In this document: positions 35,991 through 48,320 of the stretch, piece after piece
Layout: each line of letters begins with the position of its first letter
Numbering within the stretch: the first letter of the stretch is position 1
Origin: Agrostemma githago
Lineage: Eukaryota; Streptophyta; Magnoliopsida; Caryophyllales; Caryophyllaceae
Reading direction: 5' to 3'
Assembly (NCBI GenBank): GCA_958450325.1
Contig: OY288261.1
Coordinates: 18,403,277 to 18,467,276, forward strand
Length of the DNA stretch: 64,000 nt
The notes under the pieces: generated by a model
What the model was told of the DNA's origin: nothing
The model's database searches: none
The model's input: only the letters and a program-made list of their open reading frames with translations
Made by a program: the position numbers and the translations under genes

Positions 35991-38900
35991 TGTAATCCCC
36001 TAGAAATTCTAACGCAATACAGTGGCGGAAACACTGTAGAGTTGGGATTAAAACACACTGACAAACTTGATCTTATTAAAAGAAATGGTAAGTCAATGCA
36101 AAGGCCTCTTTTTACAAAAGGGCTAAAAGTAAAATCTCCAAACGGGTTTATATAAATCCATAAATAAACATGAATGAAAAAAGAGTAGGATCCACGCTAC
36201 TCGCTAGCTCACACCCAAAACCCAGCAGCAATTACCTGTCATGTTATAAACATAACAGCCACGTCAGTGGGGAGTAACTCGGACGTTCTCCCAGCCATAT
36301 TATATCATATGGAAAAATAATAGTATTATTATATCAAAATAATTAAAATGGAAAACATTAAATGATATAATAAAAATAAGCTTTCGGAGAAATCTTAAAA
36401 TATTGGAACAATAAAATCAGAACAAGTTTTCAGAAGAAAACTTCAAATATTTGCCAACCTGCAAACCAAAATGTATCGATAATAATAAAAATATTCAAAC
36501 TGGCGTTATGGAAATATTCAGTGTAGAAGGTCAGACTTTCACCAGGAGAATACTAAAAACTAGTTTCGAGAACTTAGTTCAAACAAATCAAACATCGGTC
36601 TCTAACTAGGCTACTCAACTATAATAGAGCGGCGACTTATAAATGCGTGGCCCTAGTTTAAGACAATGCACACCCCTCCTGGGATTACCTGTCACTCAGT
36701 TCAACTTATGACGGCGACTTACTGCGAGGCCTAAGTTTAAGGTCAAAATGTACACAACTCCCGGGATACCTGTCACCCGGTTCATCAACCAATGTACCGA
36801 TTCCTGATACACTAGCCTTATAATTGATGGCAAAACCGTAAATCCCAGATTATATTACTCTAACCTCACACTTGTCTTTATTCCATAACTCCAAAACAAC
36901 CATTATCGATATTCAAAATAAATATAATCAATATAAATAATAAGAGGATAAAAGGAATAAACATTTTATATAAAAAGAGAAACTTTCTATAAATAGAAGC
37001 TTACTAATTTTAGAAACTTACTTAAAGTAGAAAGTCTTATAGAAAATACGCAAGTGATTAAAATGAGTGAAATGTATAAAAATAGCATTTCCGATGAAAT
37101 AAACATTTTATTTTTATCGTCGTTATCGTAACTTTAATATATTTCTAAATTCGTTACCCAAAATATAAATGAAACATAATGAGTTAATATATAGTATTTT
37201 ATAAATAATTAGGAAATCGAGTTAAAATTATAAATTTTAGAAAATAGATGTTTTAAGAAAAACGATATCAAAATTAATCGAGTCAACGAGTTTTATAAAT
37301 GAAATGGATTTTACAAAGGTTTCAAATTATTTTTAGAAAATAGCTTTTATTAATAAATAATACGGATTTTACTAAAAATAGTCAATCGGAAAGAAATAGG
37401 AAATTATTAGTGAAAATAGTCTCGACTAAAAATATATTTAAAACAAAATCGACCATTTTCTCATTTATTAGTATAAATCGTAAAACGAAAATTAATTTAT
37501 TGAACAAATAAACAAATCTCGTTTATAATATATATAAAAATACGATTTTGAGTTAAAATTTATAAAATATGAAGAAAATATGAAATCGATATTATTTAGT
37601 TACTAGTATCACGATAACCGACAAAATATTATAACGATCGCAAATAATAAAATTACTAACGATTTATAAAACGATATCGAAAATCTTAAAATATTTAAAA
37701 AGCATACGATTTATTAAATAATATTTTTAGCAAATAATAAATAGCTAAAAAAATAGAAAACCGAAGTTAAAATATTTACTACATACTACTACTCAAACAT
37801 ACGATATAAAATCGAGTAACGTCCTAAAGTTACCTTCGGTCGATAGCCAAAACGAACACGTACTCGCCCATGATAAGTCCAAGCTCCAAAACGTTAGTGA
37901 TGTCTTTAAGCTCCAATGGAAATCGAGACAAAAGAAATAGAAACAAAGAAATCGGAATAAGGGTCGAAGGAAACGAATGACGAGAACGATAGAATAGGAG
38001 GACGGAAAATGAAGCTCGCGAAATAGGAAAACAAACATTGGACAGTAGCAAAATGACGGAACAACAGCGAGCACGATGCAGTAAACCGTGGATAGCAACA
38101 CGAAAACACGAGAAAGAAAAGAATGGAGAAGAAGAATGAGAATTAAGGAAAAAACAGTAGCATCAACGACCACAAAACGACAACATCAGCTGAACAAAAA
38201 CAGGACGAAGAGGAAGAAGAGCAGTTGAAGAAGAGAAGAGAAGAGGAATAAGAAGAACAAACAGCAGCGAACATCAGCAACGAACGGGACAGCAGCAGCA
38301 AAACAAATATTACAGCAACAGTAGAATCATAGCACGCAGCACACAACATCGACTCGTTACCGAGACAAAAATGAAAGAACAGAAGATCAACGATATTAAT
38401 TAGTATCAGCGGACAGCAGCAGGACGAAAACTAAAACGATAACGAGAAAGGCGAAGGTCGACGAACTCGTCCTAGATCAGCGAAAACACTCAAGAACAGC
38501 GGAAAAGAAAGAGGAGAAACGGAGAAGAAACAGCAGGTACAAAACATGAGCGATAACAAAGCAGCAGCAGGAAGGCGACACAAAAGACAGCAAAATGGAT
38601 TGAAGAGAAGAAGAGGAAGAAACGAAAACAGCCAGAAATTGTACCGTAACAGCAACAAAACGCAGCAGCAGAATCGAACGAAGATGGTGAAGGGGAAAGA
38701 TTGATTACGGACGAAGAAGAACGAAAAGGGAAGAAGATCAGGCGACATCAACACGACCAGCAGCAACATAGCGTCGTACAGCAGTTAACAACAGTAAAGA
38801 GCAGCAGCAGGGCATCGGACCAGATTGATGATGATGGATGAACGAAAACAGCAGCACACACGAACCACCAGTAGCAGAGCAACGCACAGCAGAAGCAGCG

Positions 38901-39781
38901 AAACAGAGGCAACAACACGTAACAGAGGACGAAAACAGGGGCTCGTTAGCGGGTGCGACGATGAACCGTTGACCATTGGCGAAGAAGAATGAACGAAAAA
39001 GACAATGAAAATGGTGATGATTCATGATAATAGAATAAGAAGGGAAGGCAGGAGGACGAAAAAAGAAATGAAGGAGGAGGTAGAGAGATGGTGAAGCGGT
39101 GGGAATATGAAGAGAAAGGAAAAGGAGAGTGTAAGCTGGTAAGGGGGGGGGGGTGTACGCGTATAGAGTGGGAAAGCAATTGAATCAATCGGTCAAAGGG
39201 GGTTAAATTGGGTTAGAAAACCGATTAATGAATAGACACTAAGTAGGAGACGGTTCCCGAGATGAAAAAGTTGACTAACCACCAAACCGAATTAAAATTG
39301 AATTAATAAAATAAATAATTGGACTGACTAATAAAATGAGTAAATAAAGTAATCGAGATGAAAAATGAAGTTTATAGAAGTAAATAATTAGACGATCAAA
39401 TAGTATTTCCCGATAAGTGATAAATTTTCGACAAAGTGAACTAAATTAATTTCTCGAGGAAAAGTAATAAATGTTTTGACGAAATTTCAAATAAATGAAC
39501 TTCGAACCAAAAAAATAGAAATTCAAGCTTAAATAAAAAGAATTTAGAATTTAAATCACCGAAATAGACATTCGATAAGAATTAAATTAAATGTATCGAA
39601 ACAGAAATATATTTTTAAATATAAGAAGAGTTTCCGAGACTAATAGAATTTTAGGAGTTTGAAACGATTAAACGATAAATTCGTTTTACAATAATTTTAA
39701 GAATTACGAGTTGAATCGTAAAAATAAAAATGTGAACATAATTTTAATTTAATTTAAATTTATAAAATCAGGGGTGTTACA
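35991..39781 (-). repeat. Element E, 5' LTR
   Basis: Right LTR, nearly identical to 29347-33138. The poly-G run near 39143 is shorter (about 10 G). Confidence 0.92.
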
Positions 39782-40191
39782 CTCTTGCTAGGGTTATTAG
39801 GGAGATTGGTTGTGATTGTGGATGATTAGGGTGAGATGGGTAGTACTAGATGTTGTTTTTGTTGTTTCTCATCAACCTTGCACTCCACATGTTCGATGAA
39901 ATGCTTGTGAGACTAGAGACGATCAATCCTTGTCTTTCTTGCATATTCTCTTGTATGTATGTGTTTGGTTGGTTAGTTTGGTCGCGTCACTACGTAGCGA
40001 GAGCCCGGTGAGGACGACCCCTAGGCCGATTATGTAGCGAGAGCCCAATCGGTAGAATCTAGGCTACGAAAGCATGCTAGTGACCCCGTCTTTCCCCTTT
40101 TTGCCTCCTTTGCATCCATGAACCCGACCTAACCCTAGTTTTCCTTCTTATTGTTATCTTAGCTTCCATTAGTCACTAGTTACTTGTTTTG

Positions 40192-41801
40192 TGATGGGAA
40201 GGGATTTGTCACGTCCCTAGCCGATCAATAAAACACCGACTAACCTAGTGGGTAGCTAGGGTAAGTCGGGATCGTATCCACGAGGATGGTATATCAAAGC
40301 TTAGACTATGTCGGCCTACAAACGAGACTATGCTACCAAAACGACACAAAGAAAGCGATCAAAGGAAAACTAATGGTAGAGGAGAAGTATGACTAAGCTA
40401 ATGATGAACTAAGCTAATGATCGAACTAACAAGTAATCTAGGGTAAACGATGGCTAACTAGGAGGATTAACACAAATATGGAAAGAAAGTGGGGTAGGTC
40501 GGGTTCATAGGAGTAGAAGGGTAATTGGGGTGATCAAGGGTATAGGTGTCTCCTAATCGCTAGAGTCGGTCCGGGCTCTCGCAACTTAGACCGATGCCAA
40601 GGTGGGTCCGGGCTCTCGCAACTTAGACCCTAGTCCGCGCTCTCGCGACTAAACTATTCTCGACATTTCCACATAATAGACAATCAATGAGAAGATGAGC
40701 ACAAGTATGGGAAGCATGGCCACTACAACTCATACAAGCATATCAACAAACACATAGAGTGCCCACAATGTAACTAACAACAAAGATTCACCCTTTTCCC
40801 TTAATCAACCCTAATCATCCATAATCTACCCCTAATCCCCCTACTAACCCCACAAAGAAACTACTCACTCATTATCATGAACAAACTAACATTCAGAAAA
40901 GAAACTAGAACAAACATCCAAACATTCATCATAGACAAACAATAACAATAACAATATGTAAAGGATGAAACTTGATTGAATAACTAAGAACAAGGATAAA
41001 GAAAGATTATACCAATACTAGATGAAGAAAAGATGCAATCTTGTATTAATGAGGAACCCAAATACAATCCCAAGGTTGTCAAGCTTGGAACAATCTTCAA
41101 GAATCCCTTAATCCAAGAACTAATTACAATGATTAACTAAGGATTAAAGAGAAGATTAAACTAATGAGAGTAGCAATAATCTAGGGTTTTAGATGTTAAT
41201 GGAGGCTTAAACTATTCTAGGGTAAGATAAGATGTCTTGATATTACAAGAAGGGAGTATATATATGGGTACAAGAATGAAGGAGAAGAAAAGAAAAGAGT
41301 CGCGCTGCCCCTGTAGCTTCCCGACCGGGACGAACCATCCCGATCGGGACGGCCCTGCCATCCCGACCGGGACGGGTTGGTCCCGACCGGGATGGGCTCA
41401 CAGCAACCATCTCAATGTTGCACCCCATCCCGAATGGGATGAGGCCATCCCGAACGGGATGGGTTTTGTATGCCTTCCTTAAGCGCTCTTTGGTCCTTCC
41501 TTGCCTCTCATGGGCTTCCCACCGATTCTCGGGACTCGGGATTGGGTCTCGGAGGCTCGGGATCGGGTCCCAAGGTCTCGGGGTTGATTCCAAGGCATCG
41601 AGTCATCGTTCCTTCACTCCGTTGGCTCCAAAATGTGTATGTATAGAGTCGGAATCGCTCCAACTCTTCCAAACCGGTCTCGAAAACCTGAAACGAACTA
41701 AAGGAAGCATAAGAAGCCCATAAATCGCTCCCAAGGAGCGATTCCACAAGGGAAATGGGACCAAAACACATGTAAATAAGCACTACAGACTACACTTATC
41801 A
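40192..41801 (-). repeat. Element C, 3' LTR
   Basis: Left copy. Palindrome array at 41318-41461 and TATATATAT near 41257-41265 (minus sense: array upstream of TATA). Confidence 0.93.
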
Positions 41802-44800
41802 ACTCCCCCACACTTAACCCTTACTCGCCCTCGAGTAAGCACAAACTAACTACTAAACTATCCGAGTGGGTATTAGCGCACCCTACCCCCTTTCAACTCA
41901 CGCGAGTGCACTTAGAGGAAAAGCGCACTCCGCAAGGCAAGTCGGGTCTTGCGACAAAACCGTGGAAGCAACCGGACACAAAACACATAAACAAACAAAC
42001 ACACAAACAAACACATAATCGGTTGCACCCAAAAGAAAACAAATACCGCTTCCCTAAAACAAGCGGTGAAAGAAGCACCGGTTTAGGACTCGAGGCAAGT
42101 GATAACGTTCCCAAGCTAGACATACAAGCCAAGGTGAACTAAACCCTAATAGTATGACGATAAAGCAACAAAAATGTTGGTAACTTACCTAGGTCCTCCT
42201 AACTTTCTAAAAACGTACTACGGGACGATCGGCGGAGTGGAAAAGTGAAGAAGCACGGTGTTAGTCGACACTGTAGGTAAGTGAGACCTTGCCCCCTTTA
42301 GCGTGAGCCAAGAGGGTCGTCCCGTGTCCAAAACCGCCTAACTAGTCCAAGTAAAAAGGTGGAAAACATGCAAAATGAGGGAAGACTGACTAATGCCGCT
42401 ATCATCCTTCCTCGGGACTCGGTCCTTTGGTAGGCTCTTCACGGCAAAAGTCGGAAAAAGGCTTATTTTTGTGGGGATTTATTTTTGTGAGACGGGTTTT
42501 CTTTTGGCATTTTCTTTCTTTTCGACGTTTTGATTTGTTTGTTGCCATGCCATTTCTTTTTCTTCTTTTCTATTTTTTTTTTGGCTTTTGTGCCTTTTTT
42601 TCTTCATTCTTTTCTTTCTTTCATTTTTTTTTCTTTTTTTTTTCTTTTTCTTTTCTTTGCCCTTTTTGGCAAGATTTGGCATTTTTGGCATTTCAATGTG
42701 TAACAAGAAAGAGAAAATCAACAATTTGCATTTTATTGTGTGGAGATGTGTATGAGGTAGGTGAATGGGTAAGTCGGGACGGGCCCTTCCCTTCAAACCC
42801 ACAAAAAGTGGAGAACTTGGACTAATCAAAACAATCCTAAACACGGTCACCTAAGGAACGAGACTCGGTAACCAAGGCCTTTTCACACCGTGGGTGGTCA
42901 TAATGGTCAAAAGTGCAAATCCTGTAGTAAATCCCTAGTAAGCTAGGTGGACTCAAGGTAAAGGACCAACGAAATCATTGATTTAGGGTCATTCTACTAG
43001 ATTAAAGTCCAAGACTTGATTTATACAACTAGGAAAGGAAAGTAGCTACTCACACACTAGCCTCTAAACCGGGTTTTCGAAAACCATTTACATACAAGAC
43101 ACAAATACACACACAAACGAAGACTCAACGAGAACGAAAGAAAAAGAAGTAAAAGCAACAAAACAAGAACAAAACAAAACGAACACATACAAAACACAAA
43201 CACCACCCCGAATTTCCAAACAAGTCACCAAATCACCACAAGTATGTACAAGCTCCACCCGAGCACACCTCAACACAACCTTCTCCAAGCATCACAAGGA
43301 ATAAAATAGGGAAAAAGGGTTAGAAGATGTTACCGGATGTCTTCAAAGCTTTCCAAACAATGGTGACTAAGCAACCTACAAGGAAGAGGGAGGCAAACAC
43401 ACACAACGCAAAACAAATATACGACACAAGGACACAGAAAAGGAAAAGACACAAAAGAAAATCTTTTTGATTTTTGTGAAATTTTTTCAAATTTTTAGGG
43501 TTTTTAAAGGTTTTTCGAGAAAGGGAAAAAATAAAACTAACTACGATAGAATATCGCTCCCCCACACTTAAACCGAGCAATGTCCTCATATGCTCAATCA
43601 TAGTGTGCGGAGAGACAAAAGAAAAAACGAAAAGAAACTAGGAAAATAAAGCTAAAAATCAAAAAATAAAGCGAAGAAAGGGTAGAAGGTGTCCGGCCGG
43701 GGTATAGTCAAGTCACCATGGGCCGAGACGAGAAAAAGATATGGAGGGGGGAAGAAAATAAAAAGAAAGAAATAAAAGGAAATGGGAGGGGAGGGCTAGG
43801 TGTAATCAAGTCACCTAGCCCGGATTCCGTCCAAATCCGACTAACTCCTAAAAAGGGGTGAAAATCTTGTAAATTGGACTAATCGATTGACTCTCGACGT
43901 AATCACGTCGTCGGGAGTCGGGAGCAACCATACTACGGCCTCGAAGGCCACTAAGATCCCATGACTCGAGGGAAGGGGGCAAACAATGGAAAACAAGCGA
44001 TAAAAAAAAACGGAAAAGTAAGGATAGTTACCCAAACCGAGCGGCTAGTAACTCACTTGCTCCATCGTCTTGATGATCATTCGAGGCTCGTCGCTTGTCT
44101 TCTCGGTTGCCATCTCGCTTCACACTCAAGAAGGACTCACGGTCGGGGTAGTAATGGTGTGAGGGGATGGGATTTGATGCGAGAGTCGGTGTAAAGTGGA
44201 TAGGAAATGGAATGAGGGCACGATAGTGAATTACATGGGGCATATGATAAGGCTAGGGTAGCTAGGGAGGTTGGGAGGGGGGCATAAAACGGTTGGGTGG
44301 AGTCAATTGTCGAAGAAGAAACACAAAGGGGGAGTAGAGGACCATCCCGGTCGGGATGGTTAATCCCGATCGGGTTACCTCACTCGTCCCGGTCGGGACG
44401 TCCTCGTCCCGGTCGGGACGGATCCACAGTGAGCTCGAATCTTGGTACACCCATCCCGATCGGGACGGCTCCTTCCCGGTCGGGATGCCACACCCGTCCC
44501 GGTCGGGACGCCTCATCCCGGCCGAGATGGGCCTTCTTCAACTTCCACAATCCCAAAAGCTTGCTCCAAGCTTCAAAAACTCGATCCTCGTGCCTACAAC
44601 CCAAGGTATATCATAGCCAATCCTCTCTAGGGATCATCTTCACTTCACCTAACCAACAAACTCAACTCAAGCATCAAATTCTCTCCCTCGCCGCGCTCAT
44701 CAATAATCCAAATAACAAGAATTCACAAAAATCCAAAGCAAATATAACACAAGGATATATACAAAGAGACGGTTCTTGTGGGACTCCGTCAAACCAAGGT

Positions 44801-44942
44801 GGTACTTTCTTCAATCTTTTTCAACAACCTCCAAGCCGATTCCATCTCCATTAAGGGCACGTAGGAACAAGTCGAAGGCCCTAGAGAAGTCTTCAATCAA
44901 GCTCGAGATATAACCGACCACATCCCGAGGCTCTTCAAGGCC
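41802..44942 (-). other. Element C 3' internal region, non-coding
   Basis: 3.1 kb between the gag-pro stop and the 3' LTR, where an autonomous Athila would carry pol and the env-like region. It contains a T-rich run (A-rich in sense) at about 42530-42660, purine-rich stretches and a second palindrome array at 44344-44528. No protein family is recognised; ORFs here are short and compositional. Confidence 0.65.
44344..44528. repeat. Internal array of eight TCCCGGTCGGGA-type palindromes in element C
   Basis: Units near 44344, 44363, 44386, 44406, 44453, 44473, 44496 and 44515. The arms CCCG/CGGG are the same as in the LTR arrays but most cores are GGTC rather than GATC. It lies in the sense 3' UTR, outside any LTR. 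Confidence 0.75.
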
Positions 44943-47900
44943 TTACATCGACGTTCCCGGGGCATCCCGATCTACTAAGTTCAATGGCTTGAACTTGTAC
45001 TTGCGATCCTTCGGGACATACCCAAACGTCCAACGATCCTCATGTGGCCCCAAGGGAGGCTCATCTTCTTCCTTGTCATTGCACTTGGCATCCAACCCAT
45101 GATGTGGGCTCTCATCCTCCTCACTCTCGGAGTCATCATCCTCAAGTACATAAGAGTACTTCTTCAAGCTTTGTCCCGATCTTTCCCCTAGATCGATGTC
45201 TTCCGTGGCATGGATCATATTACATGTCTCGGTCATAGGCGAAGTGTTGCCTTGGAGGTCGAACACTAACTCCTCGTCGCCTAGTTGAAAAGTAATCCTA
45301 CCCTTCTTCACATCGATCACGGCACCGGCGGTGTGTAAAAATGGGCGTCCAAGGATGATGAGAGTGTTAGCATCCTCCGGCATGTCAACCACAATGAAGT
45401 CGACCGGAATGAAGAACTTCCCTATTTGTACCGGCACATCCTCTAACATTCCCAATGGTCGGTTAAGAGACTTATCGGCCATTTGGAGTGTAATGAACGT
45501 ACATTTCAACTCCGTCATCCCTAATCGCTCACAAATGGTGTAAGGGATAATGCTCACACTCGCACCCAAATCACACATAGCTCTTTCGATCTTGTAATTG
45601 CCGATGGTGCATGGGATAGAGAAACTACCCGGGTCCTTCAACTTCGGAAGCGTGGAACCTTGAATAAGCTTGCTCACCACCCTAGTGAACGCTACCGTCT
45701 CTTCCTTGTCGATGGACCTCTTCCTAGCCAAGATTTCTTTCATGAATTTACCATATGCCGGGATTTGGGTAAGTAACTCGGTGAACGGGACACTAACATC
45801 CAATTTCTTCACAATACTAAGGAACTTGTCGTATTGAGTGTCCACCTTAGTCTTCATTTGCCTTGATGGGTAAGGCAACTTGATTTGGTACTTGTTTTGA
45901 TCAATTGGGGTGGACTCTTCAAATGACACTTTCCTCTTTCCCTTGTCTTTCTCTTGAAGTGGGGGAGGGTTGTCTTCTTGGGGTTTTTCAACTTCCCATA
46001 AGACTTGCTCCTCAATTGGATTGTCCAAGATTGATTCTTCTTGATTTGGAGATGCCATTTCCATTGTCGGTTTTTGCATGGGCTCTTGCTCATCAGGATG
46101 TGGAGGGGAGTCATAAGAGGTACCTCTCCTTGTGGTGATAGCATTTACATGCTCAAATGTCGGTGTTTCACCTTGAGAAGGTAGTTGCCCCTTTTGCCTT
46201 GAGGAGCTCCTCGAAACGAGTTGAGATACTTGAGTCTCAAATATCTTCATACGGGTATCTCTCAACGCGTTTTCCCCTTGAATATAAGTGAAGAGCTCAT
46301 GATGGTTTCTTGACATGTCCACTTGACATTGTTGCATATCTTGATTGCTCCTTTGTATCTCCATCAAAGTCTTTTGAATGTCAAAATCCCGAGGTGGGGA
46401 TGATGGATTATGTGGAGTGTCGGTGATGGCGAGAGGAATGCCATAATCATGAGTAGGAGACCGGCTCCTAGGCTTGCCTTGTTGTTGACTACCTTGTGTA
46501 GCTTGTTGTTGACGGTTCCCTTGGAACCCATGAGAATTGCCTTGATTAAGGCCTTGATTGTTGCCATGGTTGTAGCTTTGATACCCTTGGTTGTGGTTTT
46601 GTTGTCCTTGGAAATTTCGGTTACCTTGGAAATTTTGGTTTCCTTGGAAACCTCCATGATTGAAGTTCCCTTGTTGGAACCCTTGCTTGTTGTTGTGGAA
46701 GGTACCTTGGTTATTTTGCTTGAAGTTGTTGAAGGGTCTTTGGTTACCCATATAACCTTGGTAACCTTCATTGTTGTCCCGTAAGGGAGGTGGAACATAG
46801 GGACGATGTTGTTGTTGATGTTGAAGTGCTTGTTGTTGAGGGACTTGATTGGAAGCTTGGTATTGGTTAGAAAAGGAGGCACCTTGCTTGAACGCTTGAA
46901 ATGCGTTCACTTGCTCAATACTTCCACGACAATTCATAGGATCATGACCAACAATTCCACAAGTGTCGCACATCCCAAAGTAAGGTGTAGAAGGTGCGAA
47001 CCCCAAAGCATTCACTTCTTGAATCGGTTGATGGTGTGAGGAACTAGTGCCTTGGACTTGGTTGAGGTGGCTTTGGAGCTTCTTTTCAATAGTCTCCATG
47101 TGTGTTCTAAGTTGAGCTCCAAGGTCAATGCTTAACTTAGTGATAACATCAACCTCATGCATGCCTCCTCGATGTGCCTTCCTAGGCCTAGAGTATTGCG
47201 AATTATGCACCGCCATCTCTTCGATTCTTGCCCAAGTTTGGTCGTCATCGACCTCGGTGAACCTACCGTTGGAGCCCATGTTAAGAATAGCTCTCGAGTC
47301 CTCATAAAGTCCATTCCAAAATTGTTGCACCAAGAACCATTGTGAGAGTCCATGATGAGGACACGATCTTACCAAAGACTTAAACCACTCCCAAGCTTCA
47401 TATAGGCTCTCTTCATCCCTTTGTTGGAACCCGGTGATGGAGGCCCTAAGAAAATTCGTCTTTTCCAGAGGGTAAAACTTTTGGTAGAACGCCAAGGCAA
47501 GCTTTTTCCAAGTGTCGATACCCATGGTTGCCCTATCGAGACTCTTGATCCATTGCTTCGCTTTTCCAATAAGAGAAAACGGGAAGAGTACCCAACGAAT
47601 TTGGTCTTGAGTAACCCCGGTTTGAGATATAGCGTCACAATAATCGGAGAAGGTCTCCATGTGTTGGTGCGGGTCTTCGGTGGGCAAACCACTAAATGGG
47701 CTCCTCTCCACAAGTTGGATAAATTGAGTCTTTGCCACGAAATTCCCGGTATAGGCTTCCGGTAATGCACTCGGTCCCGGCAAGACATCTTCCGTGAAGG
47801 TGGAGTGAGAGGAAAACTTAGGCATTCTTGGATGTAAGGGAGAGGACGGTGGTGTAGACGGTGTTGATGTAGATGAAGAGGGGGAACTAGGTGAAGAATT

Positions 47901-48101
47901 ACCGAAGGGATTGATGAAGGTCCCTCCGGCCGTCTCTCGAGGTGACTCGCTAAAGTCGGCTCCTTGGGCTTGCCCTTGATGAGTATTGCTTGCACTCGGT
48001 TGAGAGATCCTAACCCGATTAATCGTCCGTTGGCGAAAGGCTCGAAAGAGTCTCTCCGGCTCTGGATTAAAGAGATAGAAGTCGCCTCCCCTCCTAGGCA
48101 T
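44943..48101 (-). CDS. Element C Gag-protease polyprotein (Athila-like)
   Basis: 1,052 residues, single intact ORF beginning MPRRGGDFYLF. Residues ~120-300: retrotrans_gag domain (TGNFVAKTQFIQLVERSPFS, then W-containing helices). Residues 378-391: zinc knuckle CX2CX4HX4C (CDTCGIVGHDPMNC). Residues ~405-550: Q/N/G-rich low complexity with NQG/NFQG repeats. Residues ~835-950: retropepsin-like protease with DLGAS at 844-848 and ILGRPFL at 916-922. Athila proteins typically have DLGAS where most retropepsins have D[S/T]GA. C-terminal ~100 residues are acidic. Role: particle formation and self-cleavage in the cytoplasm. It stops after the protease; no RT follows. The first Met is chosen because it lies 200 nt inside the primer site with no earlier in-frame ATG needed. 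Confidence 0.9.
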   Translation of the reverse strand: MPRRGGDFYLFNPEPERLFRAFRQRTINRVRISQPSASNTHQGQAQGADFSESPRETAGGTFINPFGNSSPSSPSSSTSTPSTPPSSPLHPRMPKFSSHSTFTEDVLPGPSALPEAYTGNFVAKTQFIQLVERSPFSGLPTEDPHQHMETFSDYCDAISQTGVTQDQIRWVLFPFSLIGKAKQWIKSLDRATMGIDTWKKLALAFYQKFYPLEKTNFLRASITGFQQRDEESLYEAWEWFKSLVRSCPHHGLSQWFLVQQFWNGLYEDSRAILNMGSNGRFTEVDDDQTWARIEEMAVHNSQYSRPRKAHRGGMHEVDVITKLSIDLGAQLRTHMETIEKKLQSHLNQVQGTSSSHHQPIQEVNALGFAPSTPYFGMCDTCGIVGHDPMNCRGSIEQVNAFQAFKQGASFSNQYQASNQVPQQQALQHQQQHRPYVPPPLRDNNEGYQGYMGNQRPFNNFKQNNQGTFHNNKQGFQQGNFNHGGFQGNQNFQGNRNFQGQQNHNQGYQSYNHGNNQGLNQGNSHGFQGNRQQQATQGSQQQGKPRSRSPTHDYGIPLAITDTPHNPSSPPRDFDIQKTLMEIQRSNQDMQQCQVDMSRNHHELFTYIQGENALRDTRMKIFETQVSQLVSRSSSRQKGQLPSQGETPTFEHVNAITTRRGTSYDSPPHPDEQEPMQKPTMEMASPNQEESILDNPIEEQVLWEVEKPQEDNPPPLQEKDKGKRKVSFEESTPIDQNKYQIKLPYPSRQMKTKVDTQYDKFLSIVKKLDVSVPFTELLTQIPAYGKFMKEILARKRSIDKEETVAFTRVVSKLIQGSTLPKLKDPGSFSIPCTIGNYKIERAMCDLGASVSIIPYTICERLGMTELKCTFITLQMADKSLNRPLGMLEDVPVQIGKFFIPVDFIVVDMPEDANTLIILGRPFLHTAGAVIDVKKGRITFQLGDEELVFDLQGNTSPMTETCNMIHATEDIDLGERSGQSLKKYSYVLEDDDSESEEDESPHHGLDAKCNDKEEDEPPLGPHEDRWTFGYVPKDRKYKFKPLNLVDRDAPGTSM

Positions 48102-48299
48102 ACACTACACACTTAGAACAAACGTGAGAACACCTAGTGCTTTAGGGGCACTAGGTAACGGCAATAAACGAGCACAACTAGAGACAAAGAGAAAAGAAAG
48201 AAATAAAAACTAAGGAAATATGCACAAGAGAAGATGGGAGAACACAAAGAAGGGTAACTAAGTCTAGAAATAAGCAAACTAAGTCTAAACAATGCACCC

Positions 48300-48317
48300 T
48301 CCCCGGCAATGGCGCCA
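48300..48317 (-). other. Element C primer binding site (tRNA-Asp type)
   Basis: Minus strand TGGCGCCATTGCCGGGGA, 3 nt from the 5' LTR. One base off the usual plant tRNA-Asp site (TGGCGCCGTTGCCGGGGA), which is typical of Athila. Confidence 0.85.
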
Positions 48318-48320
48318 AAT

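Larger units (their letters stand above)
29347..39781 (-). mobile_element. Element E: non-coding LTR retrotransposon (LARD-like)
   Basis: 3.79 kb LTRs (29347-33138 and 35991-39781) and TSD CTCTT on both sides (29342-29346, 39782-39786). Sense strand is minus: the LTR begins TGTAACACCCCTG, the primer site lies at 35971-35988 and the polypurine stretch TTTTTAGTGGGGAAGAT at about 33139-33155. The 2.85 kb interior has no recognisable protein. The LTRs differ by roughly five bases in their first 250, fewer elsewhere, so it is fairly young. LTRs larger than the interior plus no coding fit the LARD class. Inserted in solo LTR F. Confidence 0.92.

Noticed and set aside
42427..42850. 132-codon Phe-rich plus ORF and Lys/Glu-rich minus ORF
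   Set aside because: Both arise from a T-rich (A-rich in sense) run in the non-coding 3' interior of element C.
44344..44528. Palindrome array considered as a CRISPR array
   Set aside because: Units are 12-14 bp with uneven 5-35 bp spacing, in a plant retrotransposon; no cas genes.
45331..47765. Plus-strand ORFs across element C gag-pro
   Set aside because: Shadows of the 1,052-codon minus-strand frame.
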